Source of the DNA: Prochlorococcus marinus XMU1402
GTDB lineage: Bacteria; Cyanobacteriota; Cyanobacteriia; PCC-6307; Cyanobiaceae
NCBI RefSeq assembly: GCF_017696205.1
Contig: NZ_JAAORD010000001.1
Coordinates: 1 to 64,000, forward strand
DNA: 64,000 nucleotides
Direction: 5' to 3'
Of this stretch, positions 1 through 10,319 are shown in pieces. Under the pieces are notes generated by a model. The model did no database searches. It saw nothing but the letters and a program-made list of their open reading frames with translations, and had not been told where the DNA came from. Position 1 is the first letter of the stretch. Each line of letters starts with the position of its first letter. The translations under genes and the position numbers were made by a program.

Positions 1-133
1 TTCCACAAAAACTACTACTACTAAATTTTTTATTTTTATTATTTTTTATTATAGAACTAGAGTAATAAATTAAATTATTGAATTTAATTAACGAAAAAAG
101 TATATTGAATGTGTAAAAAAAATCCAAAACCTG
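1..133. other. AT-rich leader upstream of dnaN, possible origin-proximal DNA
   Basis: This non-coding stretch is almost pure A/T. The window opens with TTCCACAAAA, which resembles the right part of the cyanobacterial DnaA box TTTTCCACA, and TGTGTAAAA at 110-118 is a one-mismatch reverse copy. Finished Prochlorococcus chromosomes are commonly numbered from dnaN, so this may be the chromosome start near the replication origin. Two weak box-like words are not enough to call an origin. Confidence 0.3.
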
Positions 134-1291
134 ATGGAGATTATTTGTAATCAAAATGATTTAAATAATGCTATTCAATTAGTAAGTAAAGCTGTTGCTT
201 CAAGACCAACACATCCCATTCTTGCCAATATACTTTTAACAGCCGATCAAGGAACAAATAAGATTAGCCTGACAGGATTTGATCTTAATTTAGGAATTCA
301 AACTTCTTTTGATGGAACTGTTAAAAATAGTGGTGCTATAACGATACCTTCAAAATTATTATCTGAAATAGTAAATAAATTGCCTAATGAAACTCCTGTT
401 TCTTTAGAAGTAGATCAAGATTTAGAAAATGTTTTAATAAAAAGTGATAGAGGATCGTTTAATCTTAAAGGTATACCTTCAGATGATTATCCTAACTTGC
501 CATTTGTTGAAAGCGGTACTTCTTTAAATATTGAACCTATTTCTTTTTTGAAAGCCTTAAAATTAACTATTTTTGCAAGTAGTAATGATGACTCAAAGCA
601 ATTACTTACCGGAGTTAATTTTACGTTTAAACAGAGTTATTTAGAGTCTGCATCAACCGATGGTCATAGATTAGCGGTAGCGTTAATTGGAAACGAAGAA
701 AATATTGCAAATAAAGATAATTTTTATTCTAATGAAAGTGATTTAACAGTAACAATTCCAACAAGTTCTTTAAGGGAAATTGAAAAATTAGTGACTTTAA
801 AAAGCTCAGATAATTCAATTAAACTTTTCTACGACAAAGGTCAAGTAGTTTTTATTTCTTCTAATCAAATAATTACAACAAGAACACTTGAAGGTACCTA
901 TCCAAATTATTCTCAATTAATACCAGATACATTTTCTAAAACAATCAAGTTTAAAACAAAAAAATTTATTGAAGCATTAGAAAGAATTGCTGTTTTAGCT
1001 GATCAACAGAGCAGTGTTGTTAAAATTAAATTGGATAATACAGATCTAGCCTCAGTAAGTGCTGATGCACAAGATATTGGTAGCGCAAATGAATCAATAC
1101 CTGTTTCCTATTCTGGAGAAGATTTTGATATTGCATTTAATGTTAGATACCTTTTAGAAGGGTTAAAAGTTATTGCTTCTGAAAATGTACTTTTAAAATG
1201 TAATCTTTCAACGACTCCTGCTGTTTTTGTACCAGAAGATAACTTTAATTCTTTTACTTATTTAGTCATGCCTGTTCAGGTGCGTTCCTAA
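134..1291 (+). CDS. dnaN: DNA polymerase III sliding clamp (beta subunit)
   Basis: This 385-aa protein is the ring-shaped clamp that tethers DNA polymerase III and other repair and replication proteins to DNA. It starts MEIICNQNDL, which fits the first strand of domain 1, and shows the usual clamp features: SGAITIPSKLLSEIV near residue 70, STDGHRLAVA near 175, and the C-terminal TYLVMPVQ-R, equivalent to the conserved M-P-M-R tail that closes the partner-binding pocket. Length is slightly above the E. coli protein (366 aa). The next gene begins one base after its stop, so the two are probably co-transcribed. Confidence 0.97.
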   Translation: MEIICNQNDLNNAIQLVSKAVASRPTHPILANILLTADQGTNKISLTGFDLNLGIQTSFDGTVKNSGAITIPSKLLSEIVNKLPNETPVSLEVDQDLENVLIKSDRGSFNLKGIPSDDYPNLPFVESGTSLNIEPISFLKALKLTIFASSNDDSKQLLTGVNFTFKQSYLESASTDGHRLAVALIGNEENIANKDNFYSNESDLTVTIPTSSLREIEKLVTLKSSDNSIKLFYDKGQVVFISSNQIITTRTLEGTYPNYSQLIPDTFSKTIKFKTKKFIEALERIAVLADQQSSVVKIKLDNTDLASVSADAQDIGSANESIPVSYSGEDFDIAFNVRYLLEGLKVIASENVLLKCNLSTTPAVFVPEDNFNSFTYLVMPVQVRS

Positions 1292-1292
1292 T

Positions 1293-2000
1293 TTGAAATT
1301 ACCTAAAGAAATTTTATTAAGTGAATTATTAAATCATAATGTTAAGGGAAAAAATACTCTTAACTATGGAAATGGAGAAAATGTATGGATGCATCCTCCT
1401 GTTCATCGTATTTTAGGATGGTATTCACGTCCTTCAAATTTTGATTTAAAACGAAATGTTTGGAGATTAAATCAAATTACTCAAATAATAGATAATGATA
1501 TTTATGTCAAAGGTGATCCAGCAATTTCTGATTTAGCAACTTTAAATAGGTTTCCAACATTAATAGAAGCTAATTTAATAAATATAAATGGCTCAAAAAT
1601 AGGAGTTATAGCAGATTTTTTATTTAATATGAAAACAGGTAAAATAAATTATTATTTAGTTTCTCGATCTAATCCTAAGATTCCAGGTTCTAGTAGATGG
1701 AAATTAAATATTGAAAATATAAAAGATCAACAACCTGGTTTAGTATTTTGTGAAAGCAATTCTTTAGATGATTTATTTTTGATAAAATCAAGTATTAAAA
1801 ATGAATTTTGGCAAAAAGGGAAAAAAATTTTTGATAGATTCGATGATATGAAAAATATAGCTTCTAACAGATTAGAAGATTGGCTAGAAGATGATGAAGA
1901 TATAAACCCAAATTTAGATTTTAAACAAAATAGTTTTTATAATAAAGATATAACATCAAGATCTTTTAGTGATAAAAAAGACGATGACCCTTGGATCTAA
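1293..2000 (+). CDS. PRC-barrel domain protein of unknown function
   Basis: The 235-aa protein begins at a TTG one base after the dnaN stop. Its middle part (about residues 85-155) reads like a PRC-barrel: RFPTLIEANLI, a strand with GSKIGVIADFLFN, then GKINYYLVSRSNPKIPGSSRWKL and QQPGLVF. PRC-barrel modules occur in RNA-processing proteins and in photosynthetic reaction-centre subunits, but this family has no firm role. The C-terminus is acidic (WLEDDEDINP) and low in complexity. Position between dnaN and purL suggests one transcript with both. There is no signal peptide or membrane segment. Confidence 0.8.
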   Translation: MKLPKEILLSELLNHNVKGKNTLNYGNGENVWMHPPVHRILGWYSRPSNFDLKRNVWRLNQITQIIDNDIYVKGDPAISDLATLNRFPTLIEANLININGSKIGVIADFLFNMKTGKINYYLVSRSNPKIPGSSRWKLNIENIKDQQPGLVFCESNSLDDLFLIKSSIKNEFWQKGKKIFDRFDDMKNIASNRLEDWLEDDEDINPNLDFKQNSFYNKDITSRSFSDKKDDDPWI

Positions 2001-2003
2001 AGA

Positions 2004-4343
2004 ATGATAAATTCTCAAAATAATGATCTATATGATCTTAGTGAAGCACTTAAAGTTGAAAATTTAACCGTTAATGATTACGACGAAATTTGTAAAAGAT
2101 TAAAAAGAACACCTAATAGGACTGAACTAGGAATGTTTGGTGTTATGTGGTCTGAACATTGTTGTTATAGAAATTCAAAACCTTTATTATCTAACTTTCC
2201 TACTAAAGGTAAAAATGTTTTGGTTGGCCCCGGAGAAAATGCTGGCGTTATTGATGTTGGTAATAATCAAAAACTTGTTTTTAAAATAGAGAGTCATAAT
2301 CATCCCTCTGCAATCGAACCTTTTCAAGGGGCAGCAACAGGGGTAGGAGGAATATTAAGAGATATTTTTACAATGGGTGCAAGGCCAATTGCAGTTTTGA
2401 ATTCATTAAGATTTGGCAATCTTGACAAACCATCAAATGTAGATTTGCTTCGAGGAGTTGTATCAGGAATAGCACACTATGGAAATTGTGTGGGTGTGCC
2501 TACTGTTGGAGGTGAAATTGACTTCGATGATAGTTATTCTGGTAATCCTCTTGTAAATGTAATGGCTTTAGGACTTTTAGAGACTAATGAAATTGTTTGT
2601 TCCGGAGCTAAAAATGTAGGATCACCAGTACTATATGTTGGTAATACAACAGGTAGAGATGGAGTTGGTGGGGCTAGTTTTGCAAGTTCAGAATTAACTA
2701 CAGCTTCATTAGATGATCGGCCTGCAGTTCAAGTAGGTGACCCATTTGTTGAGAAAAGTCTTATTGAAGCTTGTTTAGATTCTTTCAAGACAGGAGATGT
2801 AATAGCCGCTCAAGATATGGGTGCTGCAGGTTTAACCTGCAGTAGTGCAGAAATGGCTGCAAATGGAAATTTAGGAATATCTATTAATTTAGATTTGGTC
2901 CCTTCTAGAGAAAAAAATATGTCTCCATATCAGTATTTATTATCTGAATCTCAAGAGAGAATGTTATTCGTGGTAAAGGAAGAAAAAGTTAATGAACTTA
3001 TTGAAAATTTCACTAAATGGGGATTATATGCAAATGTAATTGGTGAAGTAATAGATACAAAAGAGGTCATTATTTCTCATAAGGGTAATATTGTTGCTCA
3101 AATCCCTACTTCTGCTTTATCTGACGATACCCCTGTCAATATTCGTCCTGTAATAAATGATCCACCAGTTTATTTATTAAATAAATGGGAGTGGAAAGAA
3201 AAAAACTTACCAGAAATTGATGAGCAACAAATATTTTCATTGAAGGAAAAAAAGAGTTTTTCTTATTCACAAATTATTTTAAAACTTCTCTCTAATCCCT
3301 CAATAGCTTCCAAGAGATGGATTTATAAACAATATGATTCTCAAGTGCAGGCAAATACAGTTTTTAAACCCGGAGAATCTGATGCTGCTGTAATAAGATT
3401 AAGGGTACAAACTGAAAAAAATAAAAATAAAGTATTTTCTGGTGTTGCTGCTTCCGTCGACTGTAATAGTAGATGGGTTTCTCTTGATCCTTTCAGAGGA
3501 ACTATTGCCGCAGTTGCAGAATCTGCCAGAAATGTTAGTTGCGTTGGAGCTGAACCAGTAGCAATTACAAATAATTTAAATTTTTCTTCTCCTGAGAATG
3601 AAATAGGATATTGGCAACTCTCATCTTCATGCAAAGCAATTTCCGAAGCATGTAAAGCTCTTGAAACTCCCGTTACGGGGGGAAATGTTTCCTTATATAA
3701 TGAATCAAAAAATAAAGATAATAAAATAACTCCTATTAATCCAACGCCAGTGATTGGAATGGTTGGGAAGATAGATAATGCTGAAAAAGCTATAAGTAGT
3801 GAATGGAAAAATCTTAATGATCAAATCTGGTTAATTGGTTCTCATAAATCAGAAATAACAATTGCAGCCAGTTCTTATTTGGAATATTTTCATGGAGAAA
3901 TTACAGGAAGGCCTCCAAAAATAGATTTGTTGGATGAGAAGTTGTGCCAGGGTTTTTTAAGAAATGCGATATTAAATAGTTTTGTAGTTTCTGCTCACGA
4001 TATTAGCGATGGAGGTTTAGCTATAGCTTTGGCAGAGTGTTGTATTTTATCTTCAAAAGGTGCCTCAATAGACGTAGAAAAAGTTTCTAATAGAAATGAT
4101 AATCTATTGTTTGCAGAAGGAGGTTCTAGAATTATTTTTTCAATAGATAAAAATAAAGAAAAAGAATGGCTCAAATATTTAAAAATAAATCAAATTAATT
4201 CTCAATCAAGCGTTTATATAAAAAAAATAGGATATGTTTCAAGTGAAACTTTTAATATTAAAATTCAAGAACAAAATATTTGCAATATTAGGGTTGAGGA
4301 ATTAACCGAAAAATTTAATAATAGTATTTCAGGCCACTTTTAA
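2004..4343 (+). CDS. purL: Phosphoribosylformylglycinamidine synthase, PurL subunit
   Basis: PurL catalyses the ATP-dependent fourth step of purine synthesis, turning FGAR and ammonia into FGAM. At 779 aa it is the small PurL form, which needs separate PurS and PurQ partners; neither is in this window. Visible motifs are GMFGVMWSEHCCYRNSKP near residue 45, VFKIESHNHPSAIEPFQGAATGVGGILRD near 95, and the repeated second half with VTGGNVSLYNE near 560 and SAHDISDGGLAIALAE near 675. The ATG lies three bases after the upstream stop. purF follows after 47 bases, giving two purine genes in a row. Confidence 0.97.
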   Translation: MINSQNNDLYDLSEALKVENLTVNDYDEICKRLKRTPNRTELGMFGVMWSEHCCYRNSKPLLSNFPTKGKNVLVGPGENAGVIDVGNNQKLVFKIESHNHPSAIEPFQGAATGVGGILRDIFTMGARPIAVLNSLRFGNLDKPSNVDLLRGVVSGIAHYGNCVGVPTVGGEIDFDDSYSGNPLVNVMALGLLETNEIVCSGAKNVGSPVLYVGNTTGRDGVGGASFASSELTTASLDDRPAVQVGDPFVEKSLIEACLDSFKTGDVIAAQDMGAAGLTCSSAEMAANGNLGISINLDLVPSREKNMSPYQYLLSESQERMLFVVKEEKVNELIENFTKWGLYANVIGEVIDTKEVIISHKGNIVAQIPTSALSDDTPVNIRPVINDPPVYLLNKWEWKEKNLPEIDEQQIFSLKEKKSFSYSQIILKLLSNPSIASKRWIYKQYDSQVQANTVFKPGESDAAVIRLRVQTEKNKNKVFSGVAASVDCNSRWVSLDPFRGTIAAVAESARNVSCVGAEPVAITNNLNFSSPENEIGYWQLSSSCKAISEACKALETPVTGGNVSLYNESKNKDNKITPINPTPVIGMVGKIDNAEKAISSEWKNLNDQIWLIGSHKSEITIAASSYLEYFHGEITGRPPKIDLLDEKLCQGFLRNAILNSFVVSAHDISDGGLAIALAECCILSSKGASIDVEKVSNRNDNLLFAEGGSRIIFSIDKNKEKEWLKYLKINQINSQSSVYIKKIGYVSSETFNIKIQEQNICNIRVEELTEKFNNSISGHF

Positions 4344-4390
4344 ATATGAAAAAGAATTTTCAATTTTCAAAATTTTTTATAAATTAAGTT

Positions 4391-5851
4391 ATGTGTGGAA
4401 TTGTTGGAATAGTTTCTTCAGATGATGTAAATCAACAAATTTACGATAGTCTTTTGCTTCTTCAGCATAGAGGTCAAGATTCAACAGGTATAGCTACAAT
4501 GGAAAACACTATTTTCCATATCCATAAGGCTAAAGGTCAGGTAAGTACTGCATATAGAACAAGAGATATGAGGAATTTAATAGGCAAAATTGGTTTGGGT
4601 CATGTTAGATATGCCACAAAGGGATCAGCTGAAAGTGTAGAGGAAGCTCAACCCTTCTATGTTAATGCTCCTTATGGAATTGTTTTGATACATAATGGTA
4701 ATTTGACTAATACTAGAGATTTAGAAAAACAATTATTCAATATTGATAAGCGGCATACAAATTCTTCAAGTGATACCGAAATGTTGTTGAATGTATTTGC
4801 TACAGAATTGCAAGAGCAGATTCATAATCAAGAATTGCAACCTGATATTATTTTTGATGCTGTCAAATCTTTACATAAAAGAATTCAGGGATCATATTCT
4901 TCAATAGCATTAATTTCAGGACATGGTTTATTAGCATTCAGAGATCCTTTTGGTATTAGACCTTTAGTTATAGGAAAAAGAATTTCATTAACTACTAAAA
5001 AAGATGAGTGGATGGTTGCGAGCGAATCTTTAGTGCTTGAGAATAACGATTATCAAGTAGTTAGAGATGTAGACCCTGGAGAAGCCATTTTTATAAACCT
5101 TAATGGAGAGTTTTTTTCTAGGCAATGTTCCGAAAATCCAGTGTTATGTCCTTGTGCTTTTGAATATGTATATCTAGCTAGGCCAGATTCAATTATGAAC
5201 GGGATTTCAGTATATAAAGCTCGCTTAAAAATGGGAGATTATTTGTCTGAAACAATAAAAGAGAATATTAATTCCGGAGATGTTGATGTTGTAATGCCTA
5301 TCCCTGATTCTTCTCGACCTGCTGCTATGCAAGTCGCTAGACAGCTAGGTATAGAGTATAGAGAAGGTTTTTTTAAAAATAGGTATGTTGGTAGAACATT
5401 CATAATGCCTGGTCAGCAGAAACGTAAGCAATCTGTAAGACAAAAATTAAATGCTATGAGTGCAGAATTTAAAAATAAAAATGTATTAATTGTTGATGAC
5501 TCAATAGTACGAGGTACTACTTCAAAAGAAATTGTCCAGATGGCTAAAGATGCAGGAGCAAATAAAGTTTATTTCACATCAGCAGCACCACCTGTGCGTT
5601 TTCCTCATGTTTATGGAATTAATATGCCAAATAAGGATGAATTGATAGCTCATAATAGAACAATAAGTGAAATTGCCGATCAACTAGAAATTGATAATCT
5701 TGTTTATCAAAGTGTTAATAATTTACGCAAATCGATAATAAGTGATTCTTCAATTGAAGATTTGGAAATGAGTTGCTTTACTGGCTCTTATGTAACAGGA
5801 ACAGTAAATCAAGAATACTTAAACTGGGTTGAAAATGAATATAAATCTTAG
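4391..5851 (+). CDS. purF: Amidophosphoribosyltransferase
   Basis: PurF makes phosphoribosylamine from PRPP and glutamine, the committed step of purine synthesis. The start MCGIVGIV leaves Cys2 as the N-terminal nucleophile of the glutaminase domain, assuming methionine removal. [22 protein letters not shown] and HNGNLTN follow. The phosphoribosyltransferase half has the PRPP loop [14 protein letters not shown] near residue 370. Cysteines in [10 protein letters not shown] and in the C-terminal [10 protein letters not shown] match the iron-sulfur-type enzymes of the B. subtilis class. The 3' end overlaps the end of the convergent topoisomerase gene by four bases. Confidence 0.97.
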   Translation: MCGIVGIVSSDDVNQQIYDSLLLLQHRGQDSTGIATMENTIFHIHKAKGQVSTAYRTRDMRNLIGKIGLGHVRYATKGSAESVEEAQPFYVNAPYGIVLIHNGNLTNTRDLEKQLFNIDKRHTNSSSDTEMLLNVFATELQEQIHNQELQPDIIFDAVKSLHKRIQGSYSSIALISGHGLLAFRDPFGIRPLVIGKRISLTTKKDEWMVASESLVLENNDYQVVRDVDPGEAIFINLNGEFFSRQCSENPVLCPCAFEYVYLARPDSIMNGISVYKARLKMGDYLSETIKENINSGDVDVVMPIPDSSRPAAMQVARQLGIEYREGFFKNRYVGRTFIMPGQQKRKQSVRQKLNAMSAEFKNKNVLIVDDSIVRGTTSKEIVQMAKDAGANKVYFTSAAPPVRFPHVYGINMPNKDELIAHNRTISEIADQLEIDNLVYQSVNNLRKSIISDSSIEDLEMSCFTGSYVTGTVNQEYLNWVENEYKS

Positions 5852-8289
5852 TCAAGAAGGTTTTTGAGACTAAAACAATTTTCAAGATGTTCTCCTATCT
5901 CCAAATTTAAAAAGTCAATTAAAAAATTTGTTGTATTAGATTTGAAATTTAATTTATCGAAGTTTAACCTAGCAGATTTATTTTTATTAGTTTCAATATC
6001 AAGGTAATGGTTACTTGGTATGACCTTTAGGAAGATATCCTTTTTAAGCTGGGTTTTTTCATTTAAATATCCCAAACTGTATTCATTCGCGTAATAAATT
6101 TCATTTGTATTTAAGCAAAAGATTTTCCCATGTTTAGAAATTAAATAAATATTTTCTTCATTTTGATATGGGCAACAAGAAACAATTATTTCACTCGGCA
6201 AAAGTTTTACAAGAATTAATCCTTGAGATTGTTTAGTAGTTGGATTTAAAAATTTATCAGATAACTTAAATTTAAAAATTCTTCCTATTGAGGTTAATAT
6301 TATTAAATTTTTTTCTTCATTAGAAATAAATGAATCAATTATTTTTTGATTATTTTTTAATTTTGTTATTGCGAAAGATCTATTACTGTTAATCATATCC
6401 TTATCAAACAAAACTTTTTTAAATCTTCCATCAGAATTCAAAATACATAAATAGTTATTAATTCCTTTTTTAATTGAGTGGAAATTTATTATTTCATTTG
6501 GATTAATATTCCCAAGGCTTTTATTATCTAATTTATAGTCATTATTAATTTTTGACTCCCAATCTATGTGAAAAACCTTTCCGGTATATGTGATTCCAAT
6601 TAATTTTAAATTTTTATCGACATTACATATAAATTTTTGAATATTTTTATTATCTATAATTTTATTTGTATCCTCAAAAGATTTTTTGTAATTATTTAAA
6701 ATCATTTTCTTTAAATAAAGTCTATTATCTATGTGTAATTTTGTTTTTTTATTTATAAATTCTTCTAGTATCTGATTATTAATTATTTCTATTTCTTGAT
6801 TTTGATCTATATTCTTAAGAATTTTTGTTTTTCTTTTGACATTATATTTTTTCTTTAATAATAAAAATTCATTTATTAACAACTCAAGTAATAATTTTCT
6901 TTCGTTCAGTATTTTTTGAAGATAATTCTTTTTTTCTTGCAAATTTTTTATATCATTCTTTATTTGATTTCTTTCTAGATTTGTTAATTTTTTTAGTGGC
7001 ATTTCCAAGACTGAATTTGCTTGTTTTTCACTTAAGAAAAAATTCTCCATCAATTTTGATTTAGCTTCTGCAGAATTTGCTGAGTCTTCAATAAACGCGA
7101 TAATTTTTTTAATATGTTTTGTTGCTTTTGATAAACCCTCTAATATTTCAAGTTTTTCAAGAGTGTTTTTTAGATAAAAATTAGTTCTTTTTCTAATTGT
7201 TTTTTCTCTAAATTCAAGAAAAAAAATAAGATATTGTTTTAAGTTTAGCTGGATAGGCTTGCCTTTAATTAAAGTTAAAAAAATTGCACCAAAGTTTGTT
7301 TGGAGAGTTGTTTTTTTATATAAATTAGAAATTACAAGTTCTGCATTAGAGTCTTTTTTTAACTCTATGACAATTCTCATTCCATCTCTATCGCTTTCAT
7401 CCCTAATATCTGAGATTCCATTGATTTTGCTCGCATTAACAAGTTCCGCTAATTTTTCAATCCAACCTGACTTACTGATTTGATAAGGAAGCTCAGTAAT
7501 AATTAATGCATTTTTTTTATGTTTACCTTTTCCTACATTTATTTCTTCTGTATTTATGACACCTCTAATTGTTATTGATCCTTTTCCTGTTTCATACAGT
7601 TCATCTATTGCTTGATTATGAATTAATTCTCCGCCTGTAGGAAAATCAGGCCCTTTAATAAGGTTAGAAAGTTTTTTATTACTTATATCTTTATTTTTTA
7701 CTAAAGCAATTAAACCATCTACTACCTCTCCTAGGTTGTGAGGAGGAATATTTGTTGCCATTCCAACTGCAATTCCAGATGATCCGTTCAATAATAAAAA
7801 TGGAAGTTGGGCTGGGAGAACATCTGGTTCTTTTTGTGAACCATCAAAGTTATTTGAGAAATTAACTGTTTCTGATGCGATTTCTTCAAGAAACGCTTTG
7901 TGGGCTATTGGAGCTAATCTTGTTTCAGTGTATCTCATTGCAGCTGGTGGATCATTATCTACTGATCCAAAATTTCCATGTCCATCAAGTGTGGGATATT
8001 TTGTCGAAAAATTTTGCACTAGCCTTACTAATGCATCATATACTGCTTGATCTCCGTGAGGATGGTACTTCCCAAGTACATCTCCAACAACTCTTGCACA
8101 CTTTCTAAATGGTCTATCCGGTGTTAAACCTAATTCATGCATTGCAAATAGTATTCTTCTTTGGACAGGCTTAAGACCGTCTCTAGCATCGGGAAGAGCA
8201 CGACCAACTATTACACTCATTGCATACTCCAGATAAGAACGTTGCATTTCTTCTTGGAGAGAGATAGAAGTGAAGTTTTTCTTATCCAT
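5848..8289 (-). CDS. Type IIA topoisomerase subunit A (ParC/GyrA-like)
   Basis: This is the DNA-cleaving subunit of a gyrase or topoisomerase IV. The N-terminal half is strongly conserved: [19 protein letters not shown] near residue 30, the [17 protein letters not shown] helix, and [10 protein letters not shown] with the catalytic tyrosine at about residue 120. The C-terminal half is very Lys/Asn/Ile-rich and weakly conserved. The gyrase signature GyrA box (Q-R-R-G-G-K-G) is not recognisable; the closest region reads [10 protein letters not shown] canonical GyrA is therefore probably elsewhere, and this one is more ParC-like. Its start is about 75 bases from the TPR gene on the same strand. 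Confidence 0.85.
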   Translation of the reverse strand: MDKKNFTSISLQEEMQRSYLEYAMSVIVGRALPDARDGLKPVQRRILFAMHELGLTPDRPFRKCARVVGDVLGKYHPHGDQAVYDALVRLVQNFSTKYPTLDGHGNFGSVDNDPPAAMRYTETRLAPIAHKAFLEEIASETVNFSNNFDGSQKEPDVLPAQLPFLLLNGSSGIAVGMATNIPPHNLGEVVDGLIALVKNKDISNKKLSNLIKGPDFPTGGELIHNQAIDELYETGKGSITIRGVINTEEINVGKGKHKKNALIITELPYQISKSGWIEKLAELVNASKINGISDIRDESDRDGMRIVIELKKDSNAELVISNLYKKTTLQTNFGAIFLTLIKGKPIQLNLKQYLIFFLEFREKTIRKRTNFYLKNTLEKLEILEGLSKATKHIKKIIAFIEDSANSAEAKSKLMENFFLSEKQANSVLEMPLKKLTNLERNQIKNDIKNLQEKKNYLQKILNERKLLLELLINEFLLLKKKYNVKRKTKILKNIDQNQEIEIINNQILEEFINKKTKLHIDNRLYLKKMILNNYKKSFEDTNKIIDNKNIQKFICNVDKNLKLIGITYTGKVFHIDWESKINNDYKLDNKSLGNINPNEIINFHSIKKGINNYLCILNSDGRFKKVLFDKDMINSNRSFAITKLKNNQKIIDSFISNEEKNLIILTSIGRIFKFKLSDKFLNPTTKQSQGLILVKLLPSEIIVSCCPYQNEENIYLISKHGKIFCLNTNEIYYANEYSLGYLNEKTQLKKDIFLKVIPSNHYLDIETNKNKSARLNFDKLNFKSNTTNFLIDFLNLEIGEHLENCFSLKNLLD

Positions 8290-8365
8290 CAGAACATAAA
8301 ATTAAATATGTATTTATTGATTAAATTAAGACTAATAGGTAAACGAATATTTTCCAGTATTGAAA

Positions 8366-9229
8366 TTAAGAAGATTCATTTATTTTGGACTTTGCCAATA
8401 TTACATCTTGTTTAAGTTGATCATTTTGTAAAAGGATTTCTGTTGAGGATTGTATATTTTCTCCCCACAACTGTTCTTTTCTATAATCACGATTAATATA
8501 ATTTGGATTTTTAATCAAAGCTTTTTTTGCGAGTTTAAGCGCTAATTTAATATCTTTCACTCTTAAACAGGAAGCAAGTCCTAATAATGGCTCTGCATTT
8601 TCCTCAATTGAGATTGCTTTTTCAAAATGTTTTAAAGATTGATTGATATTATTTTTCTCGAAATAAGCTAAACCTTGATTGTTAATTGCTTGCCAGAAAT
8701 CGGGTTTTATTTTTATAGATCTCTCAAATAACGTAATAGCTTCCGAGTAATTTTGTTCCATTAATGAAATATTTCCTAATTGAAAAATAGCATTATGGTT
8801 ATTTGGTTCGACACTTAATCCAGATTTTAAAGCAGTCTTTGCCTTTTGTAATTCTGAAAGCTTAAGATAAACACTACTTTTTGCAAAATATATTTCACTA
8901 TTCTTTGAATTAATTTTTTGTGCTTTATTTAGTGAAATAAGTGCTTTTTTGTATAGTTTGTTAGCTATTTGTGCTTCAGATAAAATTAGCCATAGTTTTT
9001 CATCTTTGTTATTTATTTGAACAGCTAATTTTGCTAAGTTAAGGCTCTTTTCATATTGTCCAAAATACAAAAGCTGATATGCATTTTTGCCAATAGATAA
9101 GCTATCTTTTTGTAAATTTTTTAATGTTGGTAAATAATAGTAGGGGACTAAAGATTGAACATGATTAACTCTAAAAAAGGAAAAACTAATTAAAGAGATA
9201 AATATTATTTTTTTAACAATTTTTTTCAT
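8366..9229 (-). CDS. Exported TPR-repeat protein
   Basis: The gene encodes about 287 aa if started at the internal ATG whose first base is 9229. That choice leaves a clean signal peptide (MKKIVKKIIFISLISFSFF) and avoids overlap with queG; a longer reading to 9274 would overlap queG by 43 bases and put a charged leader before the signal. After the signal, several tetratricopeptide repeats run to the end, for example the stretches containing AIFQLGNISLMEQNYSEA and AINNQGLAYFEKNNI. TPRs are protein-protein scaffolds. The export signal places it in the periplasm, lumen or membrane surface; its partner is unknown. Confidence 0.8.
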   Translation of the reverse strand: MKKIVKKIIFISLISFSFFRVNHVQSLVPYYYLPTLKNLQKDSLSIGKNAYQLLYFGQYEKSLNLAKLAVQINNKDEKLWLILSEAQIANKLYKKALISLNKAQKINSKNSEIYFAKSSVYLKLSELQKAKTALKSGLSVEPNNHNAIFQLGNISLMEQNYSEAITLFERSIKIKPDFWQAINNQGLAYFEKNNINQSLKHFEKAISIEENAEPLLGLASCLRVKDIKLALKLAKKALIKNPNYINRDYRKEQLWGENIQSSTEILLQNDQLKQDVILAKSKINESS

Positions 9230-9231
9230 TT

Positions 9232-10173
9232 TTAAATGTTCAGATTTGCTTTTATGTTTCTTCTCCACATCCATGGTTTAATTCTTTTTAAGGTCGTTGA
9301 TTTAAGGTTTTTTTCCCAAGTTTTATCATCCCAATTTAATGACTCAATAGTAAGATTTTGAATCCATTCTTTTGGAGTTGTTTCAAAAGTATTATTGTAT
9401 GGTACTGATTTATTCCATGGGCAAATATCTTGACATATATCACATCCTGCAATCCAACCATTTAAATTTTCTTTTATTTCTTTTGGAATAGTTTTATTTC
9501 TGCTTTCTATTGTGTGATAGGCAATACATAAGTCTGATTTTATTACAAACGGTTCTACTATCGCTTGTGTCGGACAATATTCAATACACTTATCACATTT
9601 CCCGCAAAGAGATTGATGAGGTTTATCTGGTATCAAATCTTTCGTTAGTATCATAAAACCTAAAGTAAGCCAAGAACCATTTTCTTTGGTTATTAAATTG
9701 CTATTTTTACCTATCCAACCAAGACCTGATTCTTCAGCCCATGCTTTTTCAAGAAGTGGGGAGGTATCTACACATATTTTCCACTCGCAATCTGGAATTT
9801 CTAGATTAATCCATCTACCGATATTCTTTAATTTTTTATAAATTACTTTATGATAATCCTCTCCCTGACTAAATTTACCTATCTTGAAAATTTTGTTCCT
9901 GCTGTTATTTGAGTTAATGTAAGTAAACCCAACGCTGAGAACACTTTTTGCTCCCTGAAGGAGTGAGCTTATGTCTTTTCTTCTTTCTGCTTCCATCCAT
10001 TTCATTTCACCATGGTGGTTATTCGATAACCATCTATCTAATGCATTAGTTCTTAATTTCAAGCGCGAACTACCTGGTATAGAAGCAATTCCAGATATTG
10101 CAAAACCTTCATTAATTGCTCTTTCTTTTAATTTTCTACTTATTTCTTTTTTGTCTTGAAGGCTATTGATCAT
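9232..10173 (-). CDS. queG: Epoxyqueuosine reductase
   Basis: QueG reduces epoxyqueuosine to queuosine at the wobble base of tRNAs with GUN anticodons, using cobalamin and two 4Fe-4S clusters. The 313-aa protein shows the family core WIGKNSNLITKENGSWLTLG near residue 150, the first ferredoxin-like cysteine set CGKCDKCIEYCPTQAI near 190, and the second set CDICQDICPWN near 245. A B12-dependent enzyme fits a genome that makes its own corrinoid; cbiD is in this window. It lies immediately upstream of the TPR gene and may share its transcript. Confidence 0.93.
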   Translation of the reverse strand: MINSLQDKKEISRKLKERAINEGFAISGIASIPGSSRLKLRTNALDRWLSNNHHGEMKWMEAERRKDISSLLQGAKSVLSVGFTYINSNNSRNKIFKIGKFSQGEDYHKVIYKKLKNIGRWINLEIPDCEWKICVDTSPLLEKAWAEESGLGWIGKNSNLITKENGSWLTLGFMILTKDLIPDKPHQSLCGKCDKCIEYCPTQAIVEPFVIKSDLCIAYHTIESRNKTIPKEIKENLNGWIAGCDICQDICPWNKSVPYNNTFETTPKEWIQNLTIESLNWDDKTWEKNLKSTTLKRIKPWMWRRNIKANLNI

Positions 10174-10319
10174 TCTTTTATTATGTATATAATTTCGCTT
10201 AAAATTTATATTTGGTTAAAAAACTAATAAATAATTTAAATATATTAAAAAAAAATATATCCTAACCAAGTAAAAACAGTTAAATTGTTAGTAAGGTTAT
10301 TTTAGTTAAAAACGTTATT

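Noticed and set aside
1..118. DnaA boxes marking the replication origin upstream of dnaN.
   Set aside because: One partial word at the window edge and one word with a mismatch are not enough; no cluster of boxes.
3341..3634. Antisense frame inside purL (97 codons).
   Set aside because: Shadow of a strongly conserved gene; the protein has no sensible composition or motif.
9230..9274. Longer start for the TPR gene, overlapping queG.
   Set aside because: It would place 15 charged residues before a good signal peptide; the internal ATG at 9229 fits better.
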